Source of the DNA: Mycobacterium sp. ELW1
GTDB taxonomy: Bacteria; Actinomycetota; Actinomycetes; Mycobacteriales; Mycobacteriaceae
Direction of reading: 5' to 3'
Assembly (NCBI RefSeq): GCF_008329905.1
Contig: NZ_CP032155.1
Location: 4,154,001 to 4,218,000 of the forward strand
Length of the DNA stretch: 64,000 nucleotides
A program made the translations under genes and the position numbers. The notes beneath the pieces were generated by a model. The model made no database searches. It was not told where the DNA came from and saw nothing but the letters and a program-made list of their open reading frames with translations. Below, piece by piece: positions 9,810 through 19,073 of the stretch (position 1 is its first letter; each line of letters begins with the position of its first letter).

Positions 9810-10603
9810 TTAGATGATCTTTTGGGCGACCAGGTACTGGGCGATCTTGCTGCCGCCGTCGCCTTCGTCGGTGATCTTCTCGCCTGCGGTCTTCGGCGGC
9901 TTCGGCGTGGACGACAGCACCGAAGTGCCGGCGTTGGCCAGGCCGACCTCGTCGCCCTCGACGCCGATCTCGGCCAGCGTCAGGGTGGTCACTTCCTTCT
10001 TCTTCGCGGCCATGATGCCCTTGAAGGACGGGAAGCGCGGCTCGTTGATCTTCTCGTTGACGCTGATCACCGCGGGCAGTGAGGCCTCGAGGGTGAACAC
10101 GCCGTCGTCGGTCTCGCGCTCGCCGGTGATCTTGCCGCCCTCGACGCTCACCTTGCGCAGGTGCGTCAGCTGGGGCAGGCCGAGATACTCGGCGATGATG
10201 GCCGGGACCGCACCGCCGGTGCCGTCGGTGGCCTCGTTACCGGCGATGACCAGCTCGGTGCCCTCGATGGCGCCCAGCGCGCGGGCCAGGGCCCAGCCGG
10301 TCTGCACCATGTCGGAGCCGTGCAGGCCGTCGTCGAGCAGGTGCACGGCCTTGTCGGCACCCATCGACAGCGCCTTGCGGATCGCCTCGGTGGCGCGCGC
10401 GGGCCGGCGGTCAGCACGGTGACGGTGCCCGCGGCGTCGCCTTCGCGCTCCTTGATCAACAGCGCCTCTTCAACGGCACGCTCGTTGATCTCGTCCAGCA
10501 CGGCATCGGCGGCGTCGCGATCGAGCGTGTAGTCACCGTCGGACAACTTGCGCTCGGACCACGTGTCTGGGACCTGTTTGATCAGGACCACGATGTTCGT
10601 CAT
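9810..10603 (-). pseudogene. etfB: Electron transfer flavoprotein beta subunit, frameshifted
   Basis: EtfB begins MTNIVVLIKQVPDTWSERK at 10603 behind a GAGGACG ribosome site and reads in frame to VTVLTAGP. The frame then breaks in a GC dinucleotide run (about 10392-10403), and the rest of the protein (RATEAIRKALSMGADKAVH to IAQYLVAQKII) continues in another frame. One base is missing relative to the expected TAGP-E-RATEAI join. Apart from that the protein has normal length (about 264) and every family motif. Because ETF is needed for fatty-acid and sterol oxidation, a sequencing or assembly error is the likeliest cause. Confidence 0.9.
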
Positions 10604-10684
10604 GAGTCTTCTACGTCCTCCTGGCAGGCGTCCTGCGGCCAGAAAAGGTCGCAAGACTTTTGGTCATTCCGCAACACACATCAT

Positions 10685-10700
10685 GTTACCGATGGGTAAC
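10685..10700. promoter_or_regulatory. Palindrome in the etfB / methyltransferase intergenic region
   Basis: GTTACCGATGGGTAAC has perfect 6-bp arms around GATG, 82 bp upstream of the etfB start and 108 bp upstream of the divergent methyltransferase. It is a candidate operator for one or both genes; no regulator is assigned. Confidence 0.35.
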
Positions 10701-10807
10701 TTAGAGTGGTTCGCACGATCACCATAGCTGGTCGAAGTTTGTGTATTAGCAGCCCATCGGTACCGAGCAGTTCGCGAACCACCAACTTCGGGTTAGCCTG
10801 CCTTGCA

Positions 10808-11653
10808 ATGAGCGCATTCGTGACTGACGCCGGTGACAGCGGGTTGCCGCTGACCGGCGAACGGACCATCCCCGGGCTGGCGGAAGAGAATTACTGGTTT
10901 CGCCGCCACGAGGTGGTCTACCGCCGCCTTCTCGACCTTTGCGCTGGCCGTGACGTGCTGGAAGCGGGCTGCGGCGAGGGCTACGGCGCCGACCTGATCG
11001 CGTCGGTGGCGCGCCGGGTGGTGGCCGTGGACTACGACGCGGCGACGGTCGCGCACGTGGCGGCGCGCTACCCCAGGGTCGAGGTCCTCGAAGGCAACCT
11101 GGCGGCCTTGCCGTTGCCGGACGCTTCAGTTGACGTTGTGGTGAACTTCCAGGTCATCGAGCATTTGTGGGATCAGCCACAATTCGTGGCCGAATGCGCT
11201 CGGGTGCTGCGGTCCGGTGGCCTGCTGCTGATGTCGACGCCGAACCGCATCACCTTCTCCCCCGGGCTGGACACCCCGGTCAACCCGTTCCACACCCGCG
11301 AACTCAACGCCCACGAACTGGCCGAGCTGCTGACCGACGGCGGCTTCTTCACCTTGCAGTCGATGAGCGGCGTGTTTCATGGGCCGGGCTTGACCGCGAT
11401 GGACGAGCGCCACGGCGGCTCGATCATCGACGCACAGATCGAGCGGGCATTGGCCGACGCCCCCTGGTCCGACGGCCTGCTGGCCGATGTCGCTGCCGTG
11501 CGCTGCGACGACTTCGAGCTCCTCGAAGCAGGATCACTCCCCGGGTCGCTTCGCTCTCCCCCTCGCCTGCGGCCGGGCGGTACCCCCAGCCCGCCGGCCG
11601 AGCGCGACATCGACGACAGCCTGGATCTGGTGGCGATCGCGGTGCGCGTATGA
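10808..11653 (+). CDS. SAM-dependent methyltransferase, MGLP cluster (Rv3030 homologue)
   Basis: A class I methyltransferase of about 281 residues from MSAFVTDAGDSG. The SAM site is VLEAGCGEGYG and post-motif acidic VAVDYD; the NFQVIEHLWD segment is motif II. In M. tuberculosis Rv3030 is assigned to methylation of the 6-O-methylglucose lipopolysaccharide. It overlaps the next gene as ATGA, giving a three-gene coupled operon. A longer in-frame start at 10706 would run through the promoter and was not used. The C-terminal RSPPRLRPGGTPSPP segment is low-complexity. Confidence 0.85.
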   Translation: MSAFVTDAGDSGLPLTGERTIPGLAEENYWFRRHEVVYRRLLDLCAGRDVLEAGCGEGYGADLIASVARRVVAVDYDAATVAHVAARYPRVEVLEGNLAALPLPDASVDVVVNFQVIEHLWDQPQFVAECARVLRSGGLLLMSTPNRITFSPGLDTPVNPFHTRELNAHELAELLTDGGFFTLQSMSGVFHGPGLTAMDERHGGSIIDAQIERALADAPWSDGLLADVAAVRCDDFELLEAGSLPGSLRSPPRLRPGGTPSPPAERDIDDSLDLVAIAVRV

Positions 11654-13212
11654 GTCCTGAACAGCAGGTGCCCGGGCAGTTCACCCTGGTCCTGCACACC
11701 CATCTGCCGTGGCTGGCCCACCACGGTCGCTGGCCGGTCGGCGAGGAATGGCTCTACCAGTCCTGGGCGGCGGCATACCTCCCGTTGATGCGGGTGCTGC
11801 GGACGCTGGCCGCCGAAGGCCGCCGCGGCGTGCTCACCCTGGGCATGACACCGGTGGTCACCGCACAACTCGATGACCCCTATTGCCTGGACGGCATGCA
11901 CCGGTGGCTGGCCAATTGGCAGCTGCGGGCACTCGAAGCGGCCACCCTGCGCACCCCGACCGGTGCCGGCGCCGGTACCGCGACAACCCCGGAAGCATTG
12001 CGCGAGTTCGGAATCCGTGAATACAACGAGGCCGGGCGGGCCCTCGACGAGTTCAGCACGCTGTGGCGGCACGGTGCCAGCCCGCTGCTGCGCCAATTGA
12101 TCGACGCCGGAACCGTCGAGCTGCTGGGTGGCCCGCTGGCCCACCCGTTCCAGCCGCTGCTCAATCCGCGGCTGCGCGAATTCGCGCTACGCGAGGGCCT
12201 GGCCGATGCCGGCCAGCGCTTCGCGCATACACCCACAGGCATCTGGGCACCCGAATGTGCTTACGCACCAGGCATGGAACACGACTACGCCGCCGCCGGA
12301 GTCGGACACTTCATGGTCGACGGGCCGTCGCTGCACGGTGACACCACCCTGGGCCGGCCGGTCGGAACGACCGATGTGGTGGCGTTCGGCCGTGACCTCC
12401 AGGTCAGCTACCGAGTGTGGTCGCCGAAGTCGGGCTACCCCGGCCATGCCGCATACCGCGACTTCCACACCTACGACCATCTGACCGGGCTCAAGCCCGC
12501 TCGGGTCACCGGCCGCAACGTCGACTCGGATGCCAAGGCCCCCTACGACCCACAGCGCGCCGACAACGCGATCGACACCCATGTCGCCGACTTCGTCGGG
12601 GTCGTCCGGCAGCGGTTGATCTCGGAGTCGCAGCGCATCGGCCGTCCCGCACACGTGGTGGCCGCCTTCGACACCGAACTGTTCGGGCACTGGTGGTACG
12701 AGGGCCCGATCTGGCTCGAGCGGCTGCTGCGTGCACTGCCCGAGGCCGGCGTTCGGGTGGGCACACTCAGCGACGCACTGTCCGCCGGGTTCGTCGGCAC
12801 GCCCGTCGAATTGCCGCCCAGCTCTTGGGGATCCGGCAAGGACTGGCAGGTCTGGGCCGGCGAGCAGGTGGCCGACATCGTCGCGCTCAACAGCGAGGTC
12901 GTCGACACCGCTCTGACGACTGTCGACAAAGCGCTCGCGCACCGAGGGGCCGCTCCCAGCCGGGATATCGTCGCCGACCAGATCCTGCGCGAGACGCTGC
13001 TGACGGTGTCCAGCGACTGGCCGTTCATGGTCAGCAAGGATTCCGCGGCCGACTACGCGCGCTACCGCGCACACCTGCATGCCCATGCCGCCCGGGAGAT
13101 TTCCGACGCGCTGGCGTCGGGACGCCGCGACGCCGCCGAACGGCTGGCCGCGGGCTGGAACCGGGCCGACGGGTTGTTCGGCGCACTCGACGCCCGGCGG
13201 CTGCCCCGATGA
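11650..13212 (+). CDS. Glycoside hydrolase family 57 / 1,4-alpha-glucan branching enzyme-type (Rv3031 homologue)
   Basis: A GH57 protein of about 520 residues. HTHLPWLAHHGRWP at the N-terminus carries the family HxH motif, the nucleophile Glu is in GIWAPECAY, and the acid/base Asp is in AAFDTELFGHWW. A DUF1957-type helical C-terminus ends the protein. GH57 members with this layout make alpha-1,6 branches in alpha-1,4-glucan. In mycobacteria the Rv3031 product is linked to MGLP. The start ATG overlaps the preceding stop and the end overlaps the glycosyltransferase ATG. Confidence 0.9.
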   Translation: MSPEQQVPGQFTLVLHTHLPWLAHHGRWPVGEEWLYQSWAAAYLPLMRVLRTLAAEGRRGVLTLGMTPVVTAQLDDPYCLDGMHRWLANWQLRALEAATLRTPTGAGAGTATTPEALREFGIREYNEAGRALDEFSTLWRHGASPLLRQLIDAGTVELLGGPLAHPFQPLLNPRLREFALREGLADAGQRFAHTPTGIWAPECAYAPGMEHDYAAAGVGHFMVDGPSLHGDTTLGRPVGTTDVVAFGRDLQVSYRVWSPKSGYPGHAAYRDFHTYDHLTGLKPARVTGRNVDSDAKAPYDPQRADNAIDTHVADFVGVVRQRLISESQRIGRPAHVVAAFDTELFGHWWYEGPIWLERLLRALPEAGVRVGTLSDALSAGFVGTPVELPPSSWGSGKDWQVWAGEQVADIVALNSEVVDTALTTVDKALAHRGAAPSRDIVADQILRETLLTVSSDWPFMVSKDSAADYARYRAHLHAHAAREISDALASGRRDAAERLAAGWNRADGLFGALDARRLPR

Positions 13213-14441
13213 AAATCCTGATGGTGTCGTGGGAATACCCGCCGGTGATCATCGGCGGGCTGGGGCGTCACGTCTACCAGCTGGCGACCGCGCTGGCCGC
13301 CGACGGTCACGACGTCGTGGTGCTTTCCCGCCGTCCGTCCGGCACCGATCCCAGCACACACCCGACCACCGACGAGGTGCACGAGGGTGTGCGGGTGATC
13401 GCCGCCGCGCAGGACCCGCACGAATTCGAGTTCGGCCGCGACATGATGGCGTGGACGATGGCCATGGGCCACGCCATGATCCGCGCCGGACTGACCTTGC
13501 AGGCCAAGGGCTGGCAGCCTGACATCGTGCACGCCCACGACTGGCTGGTCGCGCATCCCGCCATCGCGCTGGCTGAATTCTTCGACGTGCCCATGGTTTC
13601 CACCGTGCACGCCACCGAGGCCGGGCGGCATTCCGGCTGGGTGTCCGGCCAGATCAGCCGCCAGGTGCACGCGGTCGAATCCTGGTTCGTCCGGGAGTCT
13701 GATTCGCTGATCGCCTGCTCGGCATCCATGGCCGACGAGATCGCCGAGCTGTTCGGGCCGGACCTGGCCGAGATCGTCGTGATCCGCAACGGAATCGATT
13801 CCAGCCGTTGGCCTTTCGCTCCTCGTCAAGCCTCCGCGGGTCCGCCGGAACTGTTGTACATCGGCCGGCTCGAGTACGAGAAGGGCGTGCATGACGCGAT
13901 CGCGGCGCTGCCACGTATCCGGCGCACCCATCCGGGAACGACGTTGACGATCGCCGGCGACGGCACCCAGCAGGACTGGCTCGTGGACGTGGCCCGAAAG
14001 CACAAGGTGCTCAAGTGCGTTCACTTCGCCGGCCGGGTCGACCACGACGAGTTGCTGCGCCTGCTGCACCGCGCCGACGCCGCGGTGCTGCCCAGCCACT
14101 ACGAGCCGTTCGGTATCGCCGCGCTCGAGGCGGCCGCAGCAGGCATCCCGCTGGTCACCTCCACCGCCGGCGGACTCGGCGAAGCCGTCATCGACGGCGA
14201 GACCGGAGTGTCCTTCCCGCCGCGCGACGTCACCGCGCTGGCCGCGGCCGTGCGTCGCGTTCTCGACGATCCGGTCGCCGCGCAGCAGCGAGCGATCGCC
14301 GCGCGGGACCGGCTGACGTCTGATTTCGACTGGCACACCGTGGCAGCCGAGACCGCTCAGGTGTACCTGGCCGCCAAGCGCCACGAACGCGATCCCCTAC
14401 CGCGCCGGCCGATCGTCGAGCACGCACTGCCGGGGCGCTGA
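13209..14441 (+). CDS. Alpha-glucosyltransferase, GT4 family (Rv3032 homologue)
   Basis: A glycosyltransferase of about 410 residues with the glycogen synthase-like opening MKILMVSWEYPP and GGLGRHVYQLA loop, a DIVHAHDWL motif, LLYIGRLEYEKG at the domain hinge and the E-x7-E motif in HYEPFGIAALEAAA. Rv3032 elongates the alpha-1,4-glucan chain of MGLP from a nucleotide-sugar donor in the cytoplasm. It is the last gene of the coupled methyltransferase-GH57-GT operon and stops 4 bp before the convergent MPT63-like gene. Confidence 0.9.
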   Translation: MKILMVSWEYPPVIIGGLGRHVYQLATALAADGHDVVVLSRRPSGTDPSTHPTTDEVHEGVRVIAAAQDPHEFEFGRDMMAWTMAMGHAMIRAGLTLQAKGWQPDIVHAHDWLVAHPAIALAEFFDVPMVSTVHATEAGRHSGWVSGQISRQVHAVESWFVRESDSLIACSASMADEIAELFGPDLAEIVVIRNGIDSSRWPFAPRQASAGPPELLYIGRLEYEKGVHDAIAALPRIRRTHPGTTLTIAGDGTQQDWLVDVARKHKVLKCVHFAGRVDHDELLRLLHRADAAVLPSHYEPFGIAALEAAAAGIPLVTSTAGGLGEAVIDGETGVSFPPRDVTALAAAVRRVLDDPVAAQQRAIAARDRLTSDFDWHTVAAETAQVYLAAKRHERDPLPRRPIVEHALPGR

Positions 14442-14445
14442 GGGC

Positions 14446-14928
14446 TTACGGCGTCCAGATCAGCAGATCCTCCATGCCGTTGTTCATCGTGACCGTGGTC
14501 GGTGCCGGCCCGGTGACGTCGAAGTGGATCTTGCCTGTCGCCGTGGCGCCCTGCGGAATGGTGGCGCCGCTGATGTTCGACGGCGCGGCGACCATCCACA
14601 GCACCCGGTAGGCCGCCTGATTGGGCGCGACGGCGTTGAACTGCGAGATGGCCGGGGTGACCGGGCCGTTGATCGCGTTCACGGTCGCCGTCGCCTCCCA
14701 CAGCTGGCCGGCCACAGGATAGCCGGGCATCACGTCGCTGCTGGGTTTGAGGTCACTGACCTTCCAGCTCAACGAGACCTGGCCGACGCTGTCGGTCATC
14801 GTCAGCGGGCTTCCCAGTTTGCCGACGATGGGATAGTCGGCCGCCGCCGAGAACGGTGCGGCCGCCAGCGCGATGAGTGCGCTCAACGCGATGGCCAGTA
14901 CAGCCTTGATGTAACTGGAGATCTTCAC
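14446..14928 (-). CDS. mpt63: MPT63/MPB63 family secreted immunogenic protein
   Basis: A 160-residue exported protein with a cleavable signal peptide (about 1-30, ending FSAAA). The mature part begins DYPIVGKLGSPLTMTDSVGQ and contains GYPVAGQLWEATATVNAI, then NNGMEDLLIW at the C-terminus, all closely matching MPT63 (Rv1926c), an immunoglobulin-like beta-sandwich of unknown function. In M. tuberculosis mpt63 lies elsewhere in the genome, so the location next to the MGLP genes is a local difference. It could be one of several paralogues here. Confidence 0.88.
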   Translation of the reverse strand: MKISSYIKAVLAIALSALIALAAAPFSAAADYPIVGKLGSPLTMTDSVGQVSLSWKVSDLKPSSDVMPGYPVAGQLWEATATVNAINGPVTPAISQFNAVAPNQAAYRVLWMVAAPSNISGATIPQGATATGKIHFDVTGPAPTTVTMNNGMEDLLIWTP

Positions 14929-15023
14929 AGTGCCCTCCCCGATGAAGACATTGAATGGACGCCTTTGGCATAACCCCGGACTGACGCCGGAAGATAGTGC
15001 CCAAAGACCCGGGGAGAGATGAC

Positions 15024-15770
15024 TTACGCCTCTAGACGGGACGCCTTCTTGCGTTCGATATCCGCCAGCGCCGCCGCGAGCTCGGCGCGCTGCGCGGCCG
15101 AGGTGTCCCAGGCGAGCTTACGGTTCTTGACGACCTTGGCCGGCGAGCCTACCGCGATCGAGAAATCCGGGATGTCGCCCTTCACCACCGCGTGGGCACC
15201 CAGGACGCAGCCCCGGCCGACCGTGGTGCCGCGCAGGACGGTCACCTTCGCCGCGATCCAGGTGTCGGGCCCGATCCGCACCGGGCTCTTGACGATGCCC
15301 TGGTCCTTGATCGGCATCTCGATGTTGTCCATCTTGTGGTCGAAGTCGCACACGTAGCACCAGTCGGCCATCAGCGCCGAGTCACCCAGTTCGATGTCCA
15401 GGTAGCAGTTGATGACGTTGTCGCGGCCCAACACCACTTTGTCGCCGAACCGCAGCGAGCCTTCGTGGGCACGGATGGTGTTCTTGTCGCCGATGTGTAC
15501 CCAGCGCCCGATCTCCAGCTGCGCCAGTTCGGGGGTGGCGTGGATCTCGACGTCCTTGCCGAGGAACACCATCCCGCGGGTGATGATGTGCGGATTCGTC
15601 AGCTTGAACTTCAGCAGACGCCAGTAGCGCACCAGGTACCAGGGCGTGTAGGCCCGGTTCGCGATGACCCAGCGCAGCGAGTCCCTGGTCAGGAAGCGCG
15701 CTTGCCGCGGATCCCGCAGGCGCGAACCCATCCACCGCTTGTGGAGCGGCGATCCCCACATCGTCGTCAT
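15024..15770 (-). CDS. Acyltransferase with left-handed beta-helix (hexapeptide repeat), Rv3034c homologue
   Basis: A protein of about 248 residues from MTTMWGSPLHKRW. After an N-terminal helical part, repeated hexapeptide turns run from about residue 95 to 215 (LEIGRWVHIGDKN, VVLGRDNVINC, VRIGPDTWIAAK, GTTVGRGCVLGAHAVV), followed by SPAKVVKNRKL, typical of CoA-dependent O-acetyltransferases such as maltose or serine acetyltransferase. Rv3034c has been proposed to acylate MGLP. The C-terminal helix is charged (ADIERKKASRL). Confidence 0.85.
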   Translation of the reverse strand: MTTMWGSPLHKRWMGSRLRDPRQARFLTRDSLRWVIANRAYTPWYLVRYWRLLKFKLTNPHIITRGMVFLGKDVEIHATPELAQLEIGRWVHIGDKNTIRAHEGSLRFGDKVVLGRDNVINCYLDIELGDSALMADWCYVCDFDHKMDNIEMPIKDQGIVKSPVRIGPDTWIAAKVTVLRGTTVGRGCVLGAHAVVKGDIPDFSIAVGSPAKVVKNRKLAWDTSAAQRAELAAALADIERKKASRLEA

Positions 15771-15849
15771 GGCCTGAGAGCCTAGTGGAGGTCCGGCGCG
15801 GGTTACCCTCGCCTGTACTGACACAAGGGCGCGATGGCGCGATGGGAAG

Positions 15850-17142
15850 GTGACACGGGTGCTGCGGCGATTGCTCGCGTTGGCGTCGGCCGCGCTGGTC
15901 GTGATCGGTTTGGCCGGTTGCGGCAACACGGACTCGTGGGTCCAGTCCACCGCGGCGCACGGCTGGTCGGCCCAGTACGCCGACGCCGCCAACAGCAGCT
16001 ACACCAGCACCGGTGGCGCCACAGCGCTCCGGCTGAAATGGAGCCGCTCGGTGAAGGGCGAACTCGGCGCGGGCGCCGCACTGGGCGATGGCAGCTACCT
16101 CGCGGCGAACGGCCAGACCGCCGGCGGCTGTTCGCTGATGGTGTGGGAGAACGACAACAACGGCAGGCAACGCTGGTGCACCCGGATGGTGCTCGGCGGC
16201 GGATTCGCCAGCCCGCTGTTCGACCAGTTCGACAATCTGTTCATCGGCCAGCCCGGCATGATGCAGTCCTACCCACCGACGCAGTGGATCCGCTGGCGCC
16301 AAAACGTGATCGGAATGCCCACGACCGCAAGGTTTGTCGGTGGCGGCCAGTTGCTTGTGGTCACCCACCTCGGGCAGGTGCTGGTGTTCGACTCTCACGG
16401 CGGTGACGTGACCGGCACCCCGCTAGATCTCGTCGAGGGCCTCGACCCGACCGATTCGGTCCGCGGGCTCACCGATTGCGCCCAGGGGATGCCGCAGTGC
16501 CCGGTGGCCGCACCGCCTGCCTACGCCACCGCGACCCGGATGATCGTCGTGAGCCTGTGGCTTCCCGGCGCCAGGGCGTCGACGCTCGTGGGCCTGCAGT
16601 ACCACCCCGGCCAGACCCCGCTGCTCACTCGCGAGTGGACGTCCGACGCCATCGCGGCCGGTGTGCTGGCCGCACCGGTGGCGTCCGCCGACGGGACCAC
16701 CGTGTACGTCACCGGCCGCGACCGCAAACTGTGGGCATTGAAGACCTCCGACGGCAAGCCGAAATGGTCTGTGCCGCTGGACTTTCTGCCCCAGACTCCG
16801 CCATCGGTGTCACCCGACGGGCTGATCGTCGTCGGCGGCGGCCCCAATACCCACCTGGTGGCGCTCAAGGACGCCGGCGATCAGGCCCAGGTGGCCTGGC
16901 GCCGCGACGATGTCACTCCGTTGAGCACGTCGAGTCAGGCCGGCGGCGTGGCCTACACGGTGGCCGCGGGCGCGCCGTCGGGGCTGTCGTTGCTGGCGTT
17001 CGACCCCGCTGACGGTCACACCCTGAACAGCTATCCACTGCCGCAGGCCGATGGCTTCCCGGTGGGGGTGTCGGTCGGTCTGGATCGGCGGGTCGTGGTC
17101 GCCACCAGCGCCGGCCAGTTGTACAGCTTCGACCCGGCCTAG
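15850..17142 (+). CDS. Lipoprotein with PQQ-type beta-propeller (Rv3035 homologue)
   Basis: A 430-residue exported lipoprotein starting at GTG. The signal ends in the lipobox GLAGC (about residue 24). The rest reads as propeller blades with recurring G-x-x-L/V-W/Y-x-L/F-D motifs, for example TVYVTGRDRKLWALKTSDG, LVVVTHLGQVLVFDSHGG and the final TSAGQLYSFDPA. The ligand and role are unknown. Its TAG stop shares the palindrome CTAG with the stop of the convergent TB22.2 gene. Confidence 0.8.
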   Translation: MTRVLRRLLALASAALVVIGLAGCGNTDSWVQSTAAHGWSAQYADAANSSYTSTGGATALRLKWSRSVKGELGAGAALGDGSYLAANGQTAGGCSLMVWENDNNGRQRWCTRMVLGGGFASPLFDQFDNLFIGQPGMMQSYPPTQWIRWRQNVIGMPTTARFVGGGQLLVVTHLGQVLVFDSHGGDVTGTPLDLVEGLDPTDSVRGLTDCAQGMPQCPVAAPPAYATATRMIVVSLWLPGARASTLVGLQYHPGQTPLLTREWTSDAIAAGVLAAPVASADGTTVYVTGRDRKLWALKTSDGKPKWSVPLDFLPQTPPSVSPDGLIVVGGGPNTHLVALKDAGDQAQVAWRRDDVTPLSTSSQAGGVAYTVAAGAPSGLSLLAFDPADGHTLNSYPLPQADGFPVGVSVGLDRRVVVATSAGQLYSFDPA

Positions 17143-17834
17143 GTGAGCTGCAGCGGCGGCAGCGCCGCCCGCGGCACCGAGGCCGAGGTGGCTCCGGCGT
17201 CCGACGGCAGGAGCTCGCCCTGACCGAAGTAGAAGATCACCGCATCGTCGGTGATGGCGAAGTTCTGGTAGTGCGACGGGTCCAGTCCGTCGCCGGTGGC
17301 GATGACGCCGGTGAGACCGGTCTGACGCTCGAGATCGGTTTGTACGATCGGGAATATCGCGTTGAGAACCTTGGAATCCGGCGGGAAGAGCGTCTCGAAC
17401 GTCACCGGCTTGCGGTGTGCCACATCGTAGGTGAACGCCTTGTACCAGGTTGTCGGGTGGGCGCCGCCGACGTCTTGGAAGAGTTTCAGCACCACGCTCT
17501 GGGTAACGCCCGGCGGCGGTCCCGAGGTGAATGATTCTGTGGTGACGTCCATTTCGTAGGGCATATTGCGGCCGGACGGCATCTGCGCGACGTTGGTGAA
17601 TCCCTCGCGGTTCTGCGTCAGGTAGTCCAGGACGGCCTGCTCGTCGGCGTAGTCGGTGGGGAATCGCAGATCCATCGTGTACCCGGATCCGGCGGTGTGG
17701 ACATGGCAGACAGTGGCGGCCTCCATCGTCCCGCCCATGGCCACGCAGTCGGTCGCCGCGCCGGCCACCGCGATGGATTGTTGGCCGGCCAGCACGCCGG
17801 CGACCAGCAGGGTGGCCAGATGGGAAATGCGCAT
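17139..17834 (-). CDS. TB22.2-type secreted protein with DUF3298 (RsiV/MPT64-like) domain
   Basis: A 231-residue exported protein with an N-terminal signal (about 1-26). The C-terminal half has the DUF3298 pattern: KPVTFETLFPPDSKVLNAI, then a late AITDDAVIFYFGQGEL strand, as in MPT64 and RsiV. This is the Rv3036c (TB22.2) position. Function is unknown; it is presumed to act outside the membrane. It lies upstream of nothing obvious in its own direction and is convergent with the propeller lipoprotein. Confidence 0.85.
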   Translation of the reverse strand: MRISHLATLLVAGVLAGQQSIAVAGAATDCVAMGGTMEAATVCHVHTAGSGYTMDLRFPTDYADEQAVLDYLTQNREGFTNVAQMPSGRNMPYEMDVTTESFTSGPPPGVTQSVVLKLFQDVGGAHPTTWYKAFTYDVAHRKPVTFETLFPPDSKVLNAIFPIVQTDLERQTGLTGVIATGDGLDPSHYQNFAITDDAVIFYFGQGELLPSDAGATSASVPRAALPPLQLT

Positions 17835-17895
17835 TCGTCGACAGTCCTCGCGAGTGAAGACGGCACCGGCGCCGCTGGGCGCCAGCGTACCCGCG

Positions 17896-19029
17896 CTAGG
17901 TGTGTGCGGCGGATGCTCGACAGAGGAAGACCACTGAGCGCTCCCCCGCGCCGGTGCCGATCCGGGTGATCACCAGCGACAGCGAGGTGCGCCCGGCCGG
18001 CCGCAGCCGGCGTCGCAGTGCGTCGGGGTCGACTCCGACACCGCGCACCAGGATCTCGAGCTGTCCGCAATCGTGCTGTGAGAGTGCTTGGCGCAGAATC
18101 TTTTCCCGCAACGGCAGCTCGTCGAGCACTTCGAAGCCGCGCACCCCGGGTGGCACGTGATCGCCACTGAGGTAAGCGATCTCCGGGTCCAGCTGCCACA
18201 GCCCGTGCCGGGCCGCGTAATGGCGAACCAGGCCGGCGCGCACGATCGCCCCGTCGGGGTCGACGATCCAGCGGCCCGCCGGGCGGGTCGGACATTCGTC
18301 GGGGTCGGCGTCGGTGATCACCTCGCCGCGGTCCAGGACGCAGGCCCGCCGGCGCACTCCCGGTGTGGCCAGGGCGGGCGACCACAGACAGGCCTCCCGC
18401 ACCGAGCCGCCGGCCGAGGTCACCTCGATCTCGCCCTCGAAGCCCAACTCCGCGACCGCCTCGAAATCGATTCCGGGCGCGCACTTCACGACGGTGGCTC
18501 GGCCGCGATAGGCGTCGAACAGCGCGTCCAGCGGTGGCACGTAGTCGCGGGGATCGAAGCGGCGACGCCCGCCCGAGCGGCGCGCCGGATCGAGCAGCAC
18601 CACGGCGTCTCGGCTCACCGGGCGCAGTGCATCGGCACGGCACAGCGCCACGTCCGGCACATTGTGGTGGGCCATCGCCAGGCGCACCTCGTCGACATCA
18701 CTGCCGACGAGCACGTCCGCCGTGGACCGCAACGCGGCCAGCTCGGTGCCGATCGAACAGGTCGCGTCGTGCACCACCGCACCGGCCAGCCGGGCGGCCC
18801 GGTGCCGGGCCACCGGCTCGGCCGTGGCCTGCTGCAGCGCGTCGTCGGTGAACAACCACCGCGACACGTCGCCCAGGCCGCCGAGTTTGGCGACGGCCTT
18901 GCGGCGCAACAATGTGGTTTCGACCAGTGCCGTACTGCGCTCGGCGAACCGGTCGCGGATTGCGGCGATGTCGGCGAGCCGGGTGGCATCGGTCAGCCGA
19001 TAGCAGGCGACCTCCGCCAGCGCCGCCAC
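17896..19029 (-). CDS. Class I SAM methyltransferase with C-terminal THUMP-like domain (Rv3037c homologue)
   Basis: A 377-residue protein from a GTG. A motif I-like DATCSIGTELAAL lies near residue 90, followed by the acidic GSDVDEVRL and the DPAR catalytic loop (VVLLDPARRSGGRR) of the DPPY class. The C-terminal 80 residues fit the THUMP-like fold (GVGVDPDALRRRL, TRIGTG). The likely substrate is an RNA base, although the gene has also been listed with MGLP genes. Homology-like sequence (TFGRDDVTYLTSDAG) continues upstream of the GTG to a CTG at 19077 that overlaps the upstream stop, so the real start may be non-standard. Confidence 0.8.
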   Translation of the reverse strand: MAALAEVACYRLTDATRLADIAAIRDRFAERSTALVETTLLRRKAVAKLGGLGDVSRWLFTDDALQQATAEPVARHRAARLAGAVVHDATCSIGTELAALRSTADVLVGSDVDEVRLAMAHHNVPDVALCRADALRPVSRDAVVLLDPARRSGGRRRFDPRDYVPPLDALFDAYRGRATVVKCAPGIDFEAVAELGFEGEIEVTSAGGSVREACLWSPALATPGVRRRACVLDRGEVITDADPDECPTRPAGRWIVDPDGAIVRAGLVRHYAARHGLWQLDPEIAYLSGDHVPPGVRGFEVLDELPLREKILRQALSQHDCGQLEILVRGVGVDPDALRRRLRPAGRTSLSLVITRIGTGAGERSVVFLCRASAAHT

Positions 19030-19073
19030 ACCGGCGTCACTGGTGAGGTAGGTGACGTCGTCGCGCCCGAAGG

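Noticed and set aside
12417..13208. Upstream extension of the glycosyltransferase frame
   Set aside because: It lies over the GH57 gene in another frame; the MKILMVSWEYPP start is clear.
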